From Synaphobranchus kaupii (Eukaryota; Chordata; Actinopteri; Anguilliformes; Synaphobranchidae), in NCBI GenBank assembly GCA_029718625.1, contig CM056381.1:55732157-55796156 (forward strand): a stretch of DNA of 64,000 nucleotides. The letters run 5' to 3'. Each line of letters starts with the position of its first letter. The stretch's first letter is position 1. This document shows positions 53,380 through 64,000 of this stretch, piece after piece. Made by a program: the position numbers and the translations under genes. The notes beneath the pieces are model-generated. The model was not told the origin of the DNA. It ran no database searches and was given only the letters and a program-made list of their open reading frames with translations.

Positions 53380-54375
53380 TCATGGATGGCATTTGAGACC
53401 AGTCCCTAGGGTCTCAAAGAAAATATTAATCATCACCTCTCCATCAATGCGAAAATTTAGAAGGTGCGAGTTCAGTAACTTTAACCTGTCTGGTTTCACT
53501 ATGGAAGTCAATGGAGAAATCTGATGGGAAAAAGATGCAGCAATACAGACCCAAGCCATCACACTGCCTCCACCACTCTTCACAGATAGAAGTAGTATGC
53601 AGAGGGTACAGAGCAGTCCCTCTCTTTCTTCATACTTTCACGTTTCCATCACTCTGGTAAAGGTTTATTTTTGTCTCATCTGTCCGTAACTTCTTTCCAA
53701 AATTCATCAGGCTCATCGTTGTACATATATATATATTTTTTTCAAATTCCAATCTCGCATTTATGTTCTTGGTGCTCATGAGATGGAAGTGCAGCCTCTG
53801 TAATTTGCCTCTCTTAGACTTCTGCGCAGTGTCCTGTGATACTTTCACCCCCAGTATATGGAGATCATAATTACTCAAGCCGACAATTTAGATTTTTTTT
53901 GTCACAGCTCTTACAATCATTGTGTCATCACTTTCTGATGTCTTCTGCGGACAGCCTGATTCCTTGGTCCTCCAGTAGTTGGTGTGTTCTTTAGGACATT
54001 CCACATTGTTGACTTTGGAATACACAAACATTCAACAATAGCTCTAATTGATATTTTTTATTTTCTTTCATCCTAACAATAGCTTTCTTGGTTGTCAAAC
54101 TCAGTTCTCTCACCCTCATCTGCAGTTTTCTTGTCTTGTATATTTTAGCTCATTAAGTAGACTCTACAAATGTTTCCAAAGGATATAACCCATGCCCTGA
54201 CACTCACAGCTTTCCATTTATAAATAATTTGATCAATATGGTAAACCTGTGAAATTTGAAACCGCTGATGACTCATAATGGCATTGTTGAAATATAGTTC
54301 AATGTCTGTTTAAAAAAGTCACGTGAAATAAATGCACACATTGTGAAAGACATTGTGTCCCAATACTTTTGCATT
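53380..54375 (-). pseudogene. Decayed Tc1-like transposase, minus strand
   Basis: Minus-strand pieces read KSGGGSVMAWVCIA (53583), then a Tc1-like middle: LRTDETKINLYQSDGNV (near 53640-53700) with LHFHLMSTKNINARLEF upstream. The frame is broken many times. The element ends near 54375 with tgtcccaatacttttgc, a common Tc1 end. Confidence 0.65.
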
Positions 54376-54815
54376 TAACTACAATTGCAGATCTGACATA
54401 ATGCTGCAACAGCTTTTTGAATTCCCCAAGCTGAAATATGCCATTACTGCCCTGGAGGAGTATGTATTTTACACAGCTGCCACAGGCAGGCTGCTGATGC
54501 CTGAGAAATACCCTGTGACAGATTATGCAGTGTGCCAGATGGTGGCACTCATTCCATGCTGGCAAGGTCAGGACCGTGGGACATACTGTTGCACTGAGAG
54601 TCAGTGCCTTAGCAGGATGAGCCACCCGCCTGATCCAGTTTATGTGACAGCAGGCCGGAAACTATGGAGCTTTGAATGGGAAAGCTGGCAGTTTAGGAGA
54701 AATAGATGATTGCAATGGGTGAATGCTGTAATAAACTAATAATAACAGATTGTGTGGGGTGTTGTTGATTCTGAATGAATTGTGTAACATTTATGGATGA
54801 ATCTTTACTGTAAGG
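54376..54815 (+). other. Unassigned open segment
   Basis: An open frame of 118 codons (54353-54709) contains KLKYAITALEEYVFYTAATG and CQMVALIPCWQGQ. It is not recognised and no splice partners were found. It may be old transposon DNA. Confidence 0.25.
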
Positions 54816-54819
54816 ATCT

Positions 54820-54985
54820 GAAACTACAGTCTTGGAAGGCCACAGTGTCTGCAGATGGTTTTAGTTTCCTTTTTGGAAACAGGTTGTGGGGACTCTTTTG
54901 CCAGCCTGTTAGTTAAATGAAGCACTTAAGTGCTAAAACACACAAATGTAACCCTCCAGGACTGTAGTTTGAGACTCCTGGCATT
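54820..54985. repeat. Foldback MITE
   Basis: ctgaaactacagtcttggaa near the left pairs with ccaggactgtagtttgagac at the right. Same family as 56526-56722. Confidence 0.55.
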
Positions 54986-54989
54986 GTTT

Positions 54990-56330
54990 GTGTTTGTTTT
55001 GCTCAAAACAGACCCTGTGTGACCTGCAGGGGATGCTGTTGGTCCACAGATTTGATAATGTCTGAACGTTCAGTTTCTGAAAAGGCCTTGTATAAAGTGT
55101 CTAAGTAATCCTTCATAGACCTCAGGAACTGGCTGCATCTGAGAGGAACCAAAGGCCAAAACTCTTGTGTTTTCAGATTATGGAAAATCAAATTTGAGTG
55201 AGACAAAAATTGTGGAATATTGCTCAACATTCCCTATTCTTCTTGCATGACAGGGGGTGAGTTCTGTTCCAGGATAATTATTGGACAAACAATGAGTGAC
55301 AACCAGAGTTGCACAACAACCTTTGGCTAAAGATCAACACAATTAAAAATGTATCATATAATGAAGTGGGTCAAACTTGTGCAACTGAGTAGCTACGCTT
55401 GAGTTCACAGAACTGCCCCCCTCACAGGCCTTGGAGGTCAAGAGTAAATCATACAACCCCCTCCCCCTTCACCTCTCTCTCCCATTTCCTCTGTTCCCCT
55501 CTCATTTCTTCTTCCTCTCGCTCACTCTTTTCTGTACCCCCCTCCCCACGCACTATTACAAAGCTTCCCTGTGAAATCTCGCACAAAGTCCTGAGGGCTT
55601 TTGACCCCATCAGTTATAGCTGTAAAAGTGCTATTTCACATGGAGACATTTTCTGCTCCTCTGAGACCTACTTCCTGTTCCTGTGCATCCTGTGCGATAG
55701 ACTTATGGCTCTAGGAACCCTGGGAAGGTGTCAGTGGCATACAGTATCTACCTCAGGGCAGTGCTCACTGTCCCACAGCTAACACCCTTATCCCTTCCTG
55801 TGAGTTTTGCTTGTGTCCTGGAATTTGTACATGACACGCAGTCTACTCTGCCTTAAAGGATGGAGGAAGATTGAGGGCTTAGCAGTAAAATGGGGTCTCT
55901 TGGACGCGACGACAGGTCCATCCATCACGGTCACAATAATGGTTTCGAAACTGGCTTTTGTAACCGGATCAAATGGATTTAGATCCCGGCAGCTCCCAGC
56001 CCTTCTTTTCACTCCAAACAAAAAAACATTCGGCTGGGACTGTAAATCACAATTTGCTAATCCAAATTTGGCCTTTTTCCATGAAACTCAGGCAATTCCA
56101 TTGTTGGACCTCTTCATATTGTGAATTAGTCTGTTAAGTCAATATTTAGAAAGTTATGAACACAAAAAGTAAATGAACAAATGCATTACTAAATAAATGT
56201 TATGTCGGCCTACAAATATTCTCAAACCTAATAGTTAAATATACTCAATGTTGTACCAGAAAGTGGATAAAGGCATGTGGAGTTGAATTTCACTACAGCT
56301 GCAGAGTTCAGCATATAGTGCCACTGGATA
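54990..56330. other. Intergenic DNA; nothing recognised
   Basis: Contains a C-rich tract (55440-55550). 55003-55090 is weakly similar to 42540-42640 (ggatgctgttggnccac), perhaps an unclassified repeat. No gene is supported. Confidence 0.35.
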
Positions 56331-56371
56331 CAGCAGTGTATGATGTGAGCACAACACACATAGATACAGAC

Positions 56372-56460
56372 AGATTCACTGTGGCAATATCTATGTGTGT
56401 CGTGCTCACAGCAGTGTATGGTGTGAGCACAACACACATAGATACTGCCACAGTGAATCT
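56372..56460. repeat. Strong 89-nt hairpin with ~38-bp arms
   Basis: 56372-56410 (agattcactgtggcaatatc...) pairs with 56422-56460 with about two mismatches and an 11-base loop. A third copy of the inner arm (tgtgagcacaacacacatag) lies at 56344 in the same direction as the right arm. Confidence 0.85.
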
Positions 56461-56525
56461 ATTGAATTAGTGTGAAAAGATATTATTACTCTCAACTGCC
56501 CTTTCTTCACCTTTACTTTGGTACA

Positions 56526-56722
56526 AGGATCCTCAATCTCCAGAAAGGGTGGGTGTGAGTGCAGGCTTTTGTTCCAACATACCTGATTTGTTCCAACATA
56601 CCTGATTCTACTAATCAACCACAAGATTCTTTGCTTTATTAGTAGAATCGGGTGTGTTATTGCTTGGTTGGAACAAAAGCCTGCACCCAACCCGCCCTTT
56701 CGGGATAAGATTGAGGACCCCT
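56526..56722. mobile_element. Foldback MITE of the 'tcctcaatct' family
   Basis: The left arm (ggatcctcaatctccagaaa, gcaggcttttgttccaac) pairs with the right (gttggaacaaaagcctgc, ataagattgaggacccctg). A 19-bp segment (ttccaacatacctgatt) is duplicated inside. Confidence 0.75.
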
Positions 56723-57540
56723 GCTTGAGAATGAATGATTGATAGACATCATTTTACAAGTGAGTTGTTCTCAAATAAATTTATTTGAGGTCTTTACTAA
56801 TAACTTATAACATATGCAATCTGGTAGGAACTCAATTGCCAATATTTTTTGCTAGTCCACGGTAAAGAAACTACGCACACATTTCTTGAACTTACCTGTG
56901 CCCCCTAAAACAAAGGAGATTTATTTCAAAGTATTCAATGATATATATATCCTTCGGCAGAATTACTTAGGTATAGGTTTAATATTGATCACAATAACTG
57001 TATGTGACTTAGAAATTGAGACAATTGATCACCTGTTTTTCTTTAGTATTTATAGCAGTACCTTTTGGAATGATATGTTTGACTGGTTAGAAACAAAAGT
57101 CTTCTCTTTATCCCAGTTTACCAGAAATTACATAACCTTTGGGTTAATAATGTAGGATAAAAATATGGAATTTCTTTTGAATACTTTCATTATTTCAGGT
57201 AAATTCTTTATGCATAAGTGTAAATGTATTAAAACACAGCCCTTATTGGTGGTTTTTAAGAAAGAACTGAGGTTATATTGTAAGTCATTAAAATATAAAT
57301 AAGAAAACTGCAAAAAAGTTGTTTCATTAAACACTGTGTCCTTAGATTTGATGACCCCTAAACTGCAAGTTAACTACATATTCTTTTATTTAATTTATTT
57401 TATTATATATATTTTTTGTGTGTTTAGATTGTGTGCTCAGTTTTGTAAAGAAAACAAAATAATGTATAATTTGCCTTGTATAAATTGTTGTAGTTAAAAA
57501 AAAAACCCTACTTCAGAATGCTTCCGGTATGTAGTGTTCT
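56723..57540. other. Upstream region of rsph9; nothing recognised before the X-box
   Basis: AT-rich. An open frame at 56886-57155 looks faintly like a LINE end (KTKEIYFKVFNDIYILRQN, DHLFFFS), as in fish LINE ORF2 C-termini, but it is weak. Confidence 0.35.
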
Positions 57541-57547
57541 GTTTGCA

Positions 57548-57561
57548 GTTGCTATGGTAAC
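57548..57561 (+). promoter_or_regulatory. RFX X-box upstream of rsph9
   Basis: GTTGCTATGGTAAC is an inverted pair of RFX half-sites with the classical spacing. It lies 127 bp before the rsph9 ATG. RFX factors drive ciliary genes, often with FOXJ1; a forkhead-like TTTGTTTAGG follows at about 57568. Function is inferred from motif and position. Confidence 0.75.
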
Positions 57562-57687
57562 GTTCCGTTTGTTTAGGTCGCTATCGATAGCCAGAAAACG
57601 TAGACAGACAGGCTCCGTTGGCTAAATTACGTATTACTTAATCTATTAAATTAATTGTTATTTCTCTTGTGTGTGCAAATACATGAA

Positions 57688-57914
57688 ATGGATTCGAATT
57701 CCTTATACTACTCGTTGGAATTGGTTTCTGGCAATGGTTTAAGGTTGAGCTGTGAGCAGAAGGCTGCTTTGCAGACGTCTCTAGTAATTCTAAAAAGAAA
57801 CTACAGATTTAACCGTGTGCTGTTCTGGGGCAAGATTTTGGGTGTAAAGGGCGATTATTTTATCACACAAGGGGTTATAGAAGATGAGCTTAGAGACAAG
57901 AAGACATTGTACAG
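57688..57914 (+). CDS. rsph9: rsph9 exon 1
   Basis: The ATG at 57688 opens [20 protein letters not shown] and runs to KKTLY with donor ACAG|gtgaga (phase 2). A TTG further upstream would be in frame, but the family begins at MDxDSL. Confidence 0.93.
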
Positions 57915-58962
57915 GTGAGAATTGATCACATGGTCATTCCCAAGGTATTTACAGCTGGAGGATGATTGGATAAAACGATGATCGTCGCTTTGGATAAAAG
58001 CGTCTGCCAAATGATTGTAATGTAATGTAATGATTGGCACTATTTCAGATAACACGTTAACGTTAATTTACGTGTAACGTTATTCGAATTATGTTAGCTA
58101 ACGTTAGCTATGTAACCGTTATTTCGCTGTGCTCATTTTTAATGGCTTAAACACCTCTGTGTCACCTGCAAAGCAACCCTTGCCTCCATAACAAGGCATT
58201 TTATAATAAGATACATTTTTGCCCACCGCTGGACTTGCCTATTTCAGTCAAAACATAGTCTGTGAAATTAAATTAATGTCATCCGCGAAGCTGGCTATCA
58301 CTATCGAGCTAACGACATTCAGCATTTACAGTTTCCAGCACTAGTTAACTTAGCTTCCTAGTAGTCCCGCCTATAGTTTGAATGAGATTACGGTACACTC
58401 CATATCCTTGTCAAATGTGAAACACAAATTCAATCTGCTGTGTGTGCAAATCAGAGACTTGCTGCACTCTCCTTCTCTAGTTTAAACTGCATTGACTGGC
58501 ACCTGCTTCCCCTCCCCACTCCGGTCTTGCTGGCAGAGGTATCAGCAGTGGCGAAGGGACGTTTCGTAGGGGACCCCTCGTTCGAGTATGAGCTCACAGA
58601 GACAAGGCAGCAGGGGGAGGGGGACGAGGCTGTCAAGGAGGAGTTCACGGTGAGGGTCTGGGAGTCAGTATTTCCTCATTTATCTGCAAAGGCATCCCTG
58701 CATTGCACTGCTGGTGTATTTTGCAGTTTGGGTTGCAATGCTTGTGACAGGCTGCATTGTGGTGCTGGTGTGTTGCAGATGAAAGTGACTGAAGAGAAGA
58801 GGCTGGCAGCCACAGTGTTCAACATTGAAAGAGACGTATCTGTGGTGCCCCGGGGCGCTTTTATCAGGACCCCCCATGACATGGTGCAGGTTAATCGCAG
58901 CTTCCAAGGTTTGAGGCCTACATCTAAGATCCCTGTGTGCTTATGCAAGAGCGTTCCCAGCT

Positions 58963-59032
<70 letters not shown>

Positions 59033-59395
59033 GCGTGACACTCCGTAGTTGTGGTTGTCTCTTTTCAGAGATCTGTGTTTGTGTATGACTACTTACAGAG
59101 ACCAGTGTATGTGTGACTCCTTACAGAGATTTGAGTTTGTGCACAGCTTCTTACAGACAAAGACCTGGGTTTGTGTTTGAGTTCTTAGAGGCAGAGATCT
59201 GGCTTTTTGTGTGACTTGTATATGGTTGTATATCTGCCTCTATCACAGGGCTGTCCACTTTGGAAGCTGGGAATCTTAGCAACTACCTGCACTTCACTGA
59301 GCCGCAATACCTGAAGAAGAAATCAATTCTGGAGATGGCCGACCTGGACCCCTCCATTGACTTCTTGGACCCGCTGAGTGAGGACATCCCAAAAG
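57688..59395 (+). CDS. rsph9: Radial spoke head protein 9, first four coding exons (3' end outside window)
   Basis: RSPH9 is a component of the radial spoke head in the 9+2 axoneme of motile cilia and sperm flagella. It helps signal from the central pair to the dynein arms; human defects cause primary ciliary dyskinesia. Four exons (57688-57914, 58481-58649, 58779-58908, 59249-59395) join in phase to about 224 codons. Landmarks are [17 protein letters not shown] at the start, [40 protein letters not shown], and [20 protein letters not shown]. All align with remembered human RSPH9 (276 aa). The last exon (about 55 residues) was not found before 64000. The start is set by the conserved MDxxSL beginning. 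An X-box upstream fits ciliary control. Confidence 0.93.
57966..58034 (+). repeat. SINE-type 3' tail in rsph9 intron 1
   Basis: tcgctttggataaaagcgtc, then tgccaaatgattgtaatgta, is the conserved tail shared by several fish SINE and LINE families. The head was not identified. Confidence 0.7.
58481..58649 (+). CDS. rsph9: rsph9 exon 2
   Basis: It encodes [19 protein letters not shown], then [16 protein letters not shown] and an acidic [11 protein letters not shown] end. The acceptor is ctccttctctag, the donor ACG|gtgagg; phase is 2 in and 0 out. Confidence 0.92.
58779..58908 (+). CDS. rsph9: rsph9 exon 3
   Basis: It encodes [20 protein letters not shown], then [20 protein letters not shown] and FQ. 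The PRGAxxxTP motif matches RSPH9. The acceptor is ggtgtgttgcag; the donor CCAAG|gtttga is slightly weak. Phase is 0 in and 1 out. Confidence 0.9.
58965..59033. repeat. (GT)n(CTGT)n microsatellite
   Basis: GT units then about nine CTGT units in rsph9 intron 3. Confidence 0.97.
59249..59395 (+). CDS. rsph9: rsph9 exon 4
   Basis: It encodes [19 protein letters not shown], then [20 protein letters not shown] and PK. ADLDPSxDFxDxLxxDIPKG is strongly conserved. The donor is AAAAG|gtgaat. Read-through into the intron would stop within about 20 codons. Confidence 0.93.
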
Positions 59396-60095
59396 GTGAA
59401 TATCCCATCTCTCTGCCAGGGCATGTCCTGAAAGAAACTTGGTTTAATTAATGGTTCAAAGCTGCAGAGAGGAACACATACACCCGCATAATAAAGTCCT
59501 CAACTGACGCCTGTCCTCATTTGATGTTGTGTTCCCTCTCAAGTACATTATTTTGTAATAATATTTTGAGTAGTTGTTGGCATTTCCAGTGTGAGAGATT
59601 TAAACCCCACTTGTGGATTTTCAAGAAAAATGGGAGAACATTAAAATGGGATCTGAACATGAAATTGTTACTGTTATGCTCTGTTACTGTAAGCCTGCCT
59701 TGTGAAACTGGCCATCTTCCCAGAACTCTGTTTTGATGTAAGCTGTATGCAGCCACAGTCCTGCTGTCAGTAATTGGAATCAGTCCTAGTCTCAGTGCTG
59801 AGGAGGCCTTCCAGCGTGAACTAACTAATATAGTAGTCAATCGTTAAATTTGATTGTATTTAGTATTTAGTGCTGTTGTAGTTTTAAGGTAGCTCAGGTG
59901 AAGGTCATGGACCGACACATCAGCAACAATAATATTTGAGATTTGCTGCAGATGTGCCAGTCCAAGACCTTTCTTTATACTGATTAGTGCTGTGATGAAA
60001 TTGCTCCATTATTTCTTATCAGAAAATTGCAGAAAAAGTTGAGTGCAAGCTGACCTCAGGACAGGGCAGTGGGTTGGAAAGTATGTTTAAACAGC
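59396..60095. other. rsph9 intron 4, first part; nothing recognised
   Basis: The last rsph9 exon was looked for here and through 64000 without success. Confidence 0.4.
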
Positions 60096-60099
60096 ACAC

Positions 60100-60310
60100 T
60101 GATGAAGATGACTGAGAGCAATATACTCTGATGAGAACATGGTGGTGAACAGACTGCTGTCTGATGAAGAAACCTCGAGTGTGAGACCAGTCTATTGCTC
60201 TCTGATGAACACTCCTCTATTGTGAGCACAATTTGCTGCTCTTTCATGAGCACACCTATTGTATGAGTCTGCTGCTCTCTGATAATGATACCTCTGGTGT
60301 TAGCCCAGAT
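60100..60310. repeat. Degenerate tandem repeat (ctgctctctgatgannacac)
   Basis: About five divergent units of roughly 40 bp. Confidence 0.55.
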
Positions 60311-60633
60311 TGCATCAATTTGATCTCAACATGATCCGGAGATGTGTAGTCCTCTTTAAAACAGATTCCAAAGGAGTACAGTACAGTATAGTAATGGAAA
60401 CTACAGCAGTGTGGCTTCCCATGCTAACACTTTAAAAAAACTCTTAAGACATAATTCAGTCCTCACACATTGTGGTTTAGCTGACATCTGAGAAGCACAT
60501 TACAGAACGTTTGTCGTTGCGGCTTACTGAACATGGTTTTATGGTTTATTTCAGCTTGAAATGTTTGGAAGCATCTTTTACATTACAAGTAACACTTTCC
60601 ATATTCAAAGCTAAGGCCAAACCAAATAATAAT

Positions 60634-60665
60634 GTATTTATTTATTTATTTATTTATTTATTCAG
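60634..60665. repeat. (TTTA)n microsatellite
   Basis: Eight TTTA units. Confidence 0.9.
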
Positions 60666-61189
60666 AGTGACTTACAGGCCCACCATAGCATGATATGATT
60701 ACATTTGTTTGTTTCAAAACCCATTTTGCACTGTTCTTTAGCTGAATATTCCCATGGCATATTACTCTGTAGCTGTTGGTTGGTTAGTGAGTGACTCACC
60801 ATTGTTGGAAGTCGTGCAAGAAGTGTCATGAATATCTATGCAGTAAATGGTAGAATAATCTTACTCCATCCCCTCTTATCTCAGACTAGGAAAACCTAAA
60901 TACTCAATCAGAAATCGTTGATGAACTTTCATGTATGTTACCGAACAACATATCGCGCACAGCTGATCGGTTGGGTAAATAAACAAACCAACGTTAGTTT
61001 GTTAACCTTCTGTGTGTGCTATGTGATATTTCCACACAAGCACTTCCCAGGCAGGAACCTTGTCATCACAAGGCGGCACCACTAACAGAATAGCCTACTT
61101 ATTGTGCTAGAAAAAAAAAACATCGCCGGGGCAAGACCTTCAGCGCCCGGCATGCACTAGGTTGACCTAGTCGTGTTTTCTAGCTGAAT

Positions 61190-61500
61190 GTTTTTGTGGT
61201 ACATTATCCTGTCACTATAACAGAAATTGCTGTGGTACATTTGTCTTCTAGCTGAAAGTTGTTGTGGTACATCATCCTGTAGCTATAGCAGGATATTCCT
61301 GAGGTACATTTCCCTGTTGCTGTACCCAAACATTGCTGTGGTACATTACCCTGTAACTGTAGCAGAAATTGTTGTCACATTGTTCTCAATGCTGAATGAT
61401 GTTGTGGTACATTGTCCTGTAACTGTAGCCAAATACTGTTGTGATACATTACCCTTTAACTGAATATTGTTGTGGTTTCTTGTCCTGTAGCTGTAGGGCA
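61190..61500. repeat. Degenerate minisatellite (gctgtggtacattaccctgt)
   Basis: Six to seven units of about 43 bp (taactgtagcagaaattgtt, gtggtacattaccctg). An earlier diverged unit lies at about 60740. Confidence 0.75.
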
Positions 61501-62186
61501 GTCATACATGCACAGTTCCCATGATCATGGGAAGCCCCCTCTCGCCTTCTCATTGTTGGGAGCTCCCAATGGTCAGCTGCACCAGTTTATTTATGACGAA
61601 TCAGATTCTCCTTGTTCGCTTTACCTCGGGGTCTCAGAATGAATCAGACCACCCTTGTGGTGTAGCAGAATATTGTAGTAGTACAGTGACCTGTGACTGG
61701 GCTCGCAGAGTGTCTACAGTAAAATGCATATATGCAGCAGCCCCTCTGTGCAGCTGCTAGATTTATATGTTGATGTGCTGCCAGAGTGTGGCTTTCTCAC
61801 ACGATCATTCATCTCACACATCTGTTTCTGTGACCGGGTAATGCTCAGTGTCTAGACTGAATGTTCACAGCCAACCCTCCCTAACCATCACTGAAAGGTG
61901 ACCAAAAGGGCCTTTGCCTGCCCAAGAGGTCACAGGGATCTGCTGTGATATACAAACACAGATTTATATAAAAATAATAAAGTAAGCGGTTGTAACAGTA
62001 CACATTACAGAGGTAACCTTTGTCTGAAATGGGACTACACGTATCCCAGTGACACCGTTTCTTTGGTTCAAAATGACTATCTTTTGAATGGACTGTATAT
62101 CATCCTGGTAAAGGGAGTCTGTTACAGTTTTTTACGATTGCTTTGACTCATTTTGCACAACAGAGTTTCAATGTGCAAAACTCTTT

Positions 62187-62680
62187 AACACAGAATGCTG
62201 TACTGCTCATTTTGGGTTCAAAATGTAATATAGCATGCAAAATAAAAATACCAGTGTCAAATCAGAGAATATTATATGCAAAAGTTTATCACAGCACCAG
62301 AACATTAGATATTTCAAACAATGAAGTTAAATCATTGCTGCATTTTCAATATACAACAGTCATCATTAAATAATGCTGCCAAACACAAAATCCTTCTGAT
62401 AAAAAAAGAGTTTGAAAGTGTTTTTTGGTCATAACACAAAATGCTATACTCCTAATCTTGGGCTCAAAATCATATATAGCATGCACAATAGAAACAACTG
62501 AACCAAATTAGATTGTATTTCATGCTAAAGTTTTTCATAGTGTCAGAACAGTGGATATGTTTATCGTTGAAGTTTAATTATTGGTGCATTTTCAAATACA
62601 ACGGCCATTATCAAATAATGTGGTCAAACACAAAATACTTGTTACCAAAAAAGACTATGCAATGGTCATTTCCTCAAAAA
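62187..62680. repeat. ~247-bp direct duplication
   Basis: aacacagaatgctgtactgc at 62187 and aacacaaaatgctatactcc at 62434 begin two diverged copies that stay alignable for over 200 bp. Confidence 0.75.
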
Positions 62681-62937
62681 TGCTTGAAATTATGTACAGC
62701 AAGCATCCCCTGTGATAGACTGCAGTTTTGCGCTTGTGTTTTTATGAAAGACAAACAAAATATTAGATTAGATTATATGAAGTTTAATCATTAAAGAAAA
62801 ATCATACAGTAATGCAGTACTGTAAACACAACTGTATTGTACAGTAAAAACAAAAACAACAGTAAAAGCAAAAACAGTTACAGTTACAGTAACAACAAAC
62901 TTTACTGTAAAGTAAAAAACAAACTGCTTCTCGGTGC

Positions 62938-63558
62938 TTAAGCAGCATTTTGCCTCCCTGCTGCATTTGGCCACAGAATTATGTTGACGTCGCATCTGAT
63001 GTCTTCGTTGGCAAGACAGCACTGGTAAAATCTTTTAGAGTGCCTTATCCACCTGACACTGCTGGGCTGTAATGTCGCATGCCTCATCCATGGCCTGAAG
63101 GAGCGTTTCCTGCTCATATGGACACCTATCGTATACCTTCCACCTTCAGGCCGAGAAAAACTCCTCGATGGGGTTCAGAAAGGGGGAGTAAGGTGGAAGG
63201 AATTGGAATCGGAACTCTGGATGTGCTGTAAACCTCTTGCACAGCCAATGCACGATAGAAGTTTACATTGTCCCAGACAATGATGAACACCATCTGAGCA
63301 TTTGGCTGTACGAGATGGTTGTACAGCCCATCCAGAAAATGTATGAGGCGCACGGAGTTGTATGCCCCCAGCAGAGGGTCAGGCTGACCAATCAGGGATG
63401 GATGTGTGTGGGCCTGCCCAATGGTCTCCCGGGTCTAGGCAAACTAGGCATGTACAGTACCTATTACCTATATACTGTATATTTACTGTACATGGTCCAC
63501 GACCATGACCACGACCCTGTCCTTCGTTACCAACCTCAACCTCACTGACCTGCTCCAT
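62938..63558 (-). pseudogene. ISRm11-type transposase relic
   Basis: The minus strand starts MEQVSEVEVGNEGQGRGHGR, then after a gap reads VFIIVWDNVNFYRA (catalytic Asp), FLPPYSPFLNPIEEFFSA (Glu), RWKVYD, and ends FYQCCLANEDIRCDVNIILW, PNAAGRQNAA and a stop. The middle is deleted and at least two frameshifts are present. It lies 3' of rsph9 exon 4, in the opposite direction. Confidence 0.75.
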
Positions 63559-63802
63559 GTTGTCAGAAACTGCCATTCAGGTTTCTAAGCAGCCTTTTAT
63601 GTAGTGGTGAAGATATTATCAATTGTGTTGCAATGCTACTCACCTGGGCAAGGTTGTTGGAAGTACTGAGACATGACTACAAACACCTGTTGAATTGATT
63701 TAGTGATCTGCATTTGTAGTAATAAACATTTGAACATTGTTGTAATTTTAGGTGGCAGTATTCTGAGAATGGAGCATATGATTTAGAGTTTGGCACTTTG
63801 TA

Positions 63803-64000
63803 TTAACAGTTTTGCACTTTGTATGTCAGCATAGGATGTAGTGTCCTAAGGTAAGAATTCTGCAAGTCAGTTTAGCACTTTGCGTTAACAGTTTTGCACT
63901 TTGTATGTCAGCATAGGATGTAGTGTCCTAAGGTAAGAATTCTGCAAGTCAGTTTAGCACTTTGCGTTAACAGTTTTACACTTTGTATGTCAGTATAGGA
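63803..64000. repeat. 82-bp tandem repeat at the window end
   Basis: Units start with ttaacagttttgcactttgt at 63803 and recur at 63885 and 63967 (the last variant tacactttg). Near-perfect identity suggests recent growth; it continues past the window. Confidence 0.9.

Larger units (their letters stand above)
62128..64000 (-). mobile_element. IS630/ISRm11-type DNA transposon, left part (runs off the window)
   Basis: It begins near cagttttttacgattgcttt, contains two direct subterminal repeats, a minus-strand transposase relic (62938-63558) and an 82-bp tandem array to the window end. The right terminus is not in the window. The family name is from the transposase motifs. Confidence 0.6.

Noticed and set aside
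59396..59451. Alternative rsph9 C-terminus by reading through exon 4
   Set aside because: It stops after about 20 residues that do not match the family; the donor AAAAG|gtgaat is good and the family continues after IPKG.

Overview
This window is genomic DNA from a ray-finned fish, almost certainly a teleost. The genes are split by GT-AG introns. The introns and intergenic DNA are AT-rich and packed with fish-type transposons: Tc1 and Sleeping-Beauty-type ends, a TTAA-flanked piggyBac-like element, hAT, Harbinger-like and ISRm11/IS630-type relics, L2/CR1-type LINE pieces and many MITEs. There are also long micro- and minisatellites. The species cannot be named from the sequence. All calls come from reading the sequence and comparing it with protein families from memory; no search was run.

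Only two real genes can be supported, both on the + strand. (1) A Tmem63/OSCA-family mechanosensitive channel gene, best matched to tmem63a, runs from about 958 to its stop codon at 40753. Twenty coding exons were joined by hand; every splice phase is compatible, giving about 753 codons. The N-terminal exon(s), including the start codon and the first membrane segment (TM0), lie upstream of the window. (2) The first four coding exons of rsph9, a radial-spoke head protein of motile cilia, lie at 57688-59395; the last exon was not found before the window end. A perfect-looking RFX X-box (GTTGCTATGGTAAC) sits about 130 bp upstream of the rsph9 ATG, as expected for a ciliary gene.

Layout. 1-8.7 kb: early tmem63a exons, with a Harbinger-like element that split a tandem repeat and an L2-in-CR1 LINE nest. 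8.7-17.9 kb: a 9-kb intron with a 3.2-kb piggyBac-like element, a Sleeping-Beauty-type end abutting a nearly intact Tc1 copy, and several hairpins. 17.9-20.0 kb: four exons, one with a tandem repeat running into its splice acceptor. 20.0-30.0 kb: a 10-kb intron that is almost wholly one TIR-bounded composite (20229-29680) inserted in a minisatellite and containing a 4.5-kb palindrome. 30.1-34.8 kb: an intron with a duplicated splice donor and a Tc1 element swollen to 4.5 kb by nested insertions. 34.8-40.75 kb: the C-terminal exons, with a 1.5-kb array of 36-bp units. 41-57.5 kb: intergenic, dominated by two related minisatellites (43.4-47.5 kb) that create very long but meaningless open frames. 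57.5-64 kb: rsph9 and the left part of an ISRm11-type element that runs off the window.

The two genes do not form a functional unit. The channel acts in membranes and the spoke protein in the axoneme. The main interest lies in the layered transposon and minisatellite history inside the channel gene.
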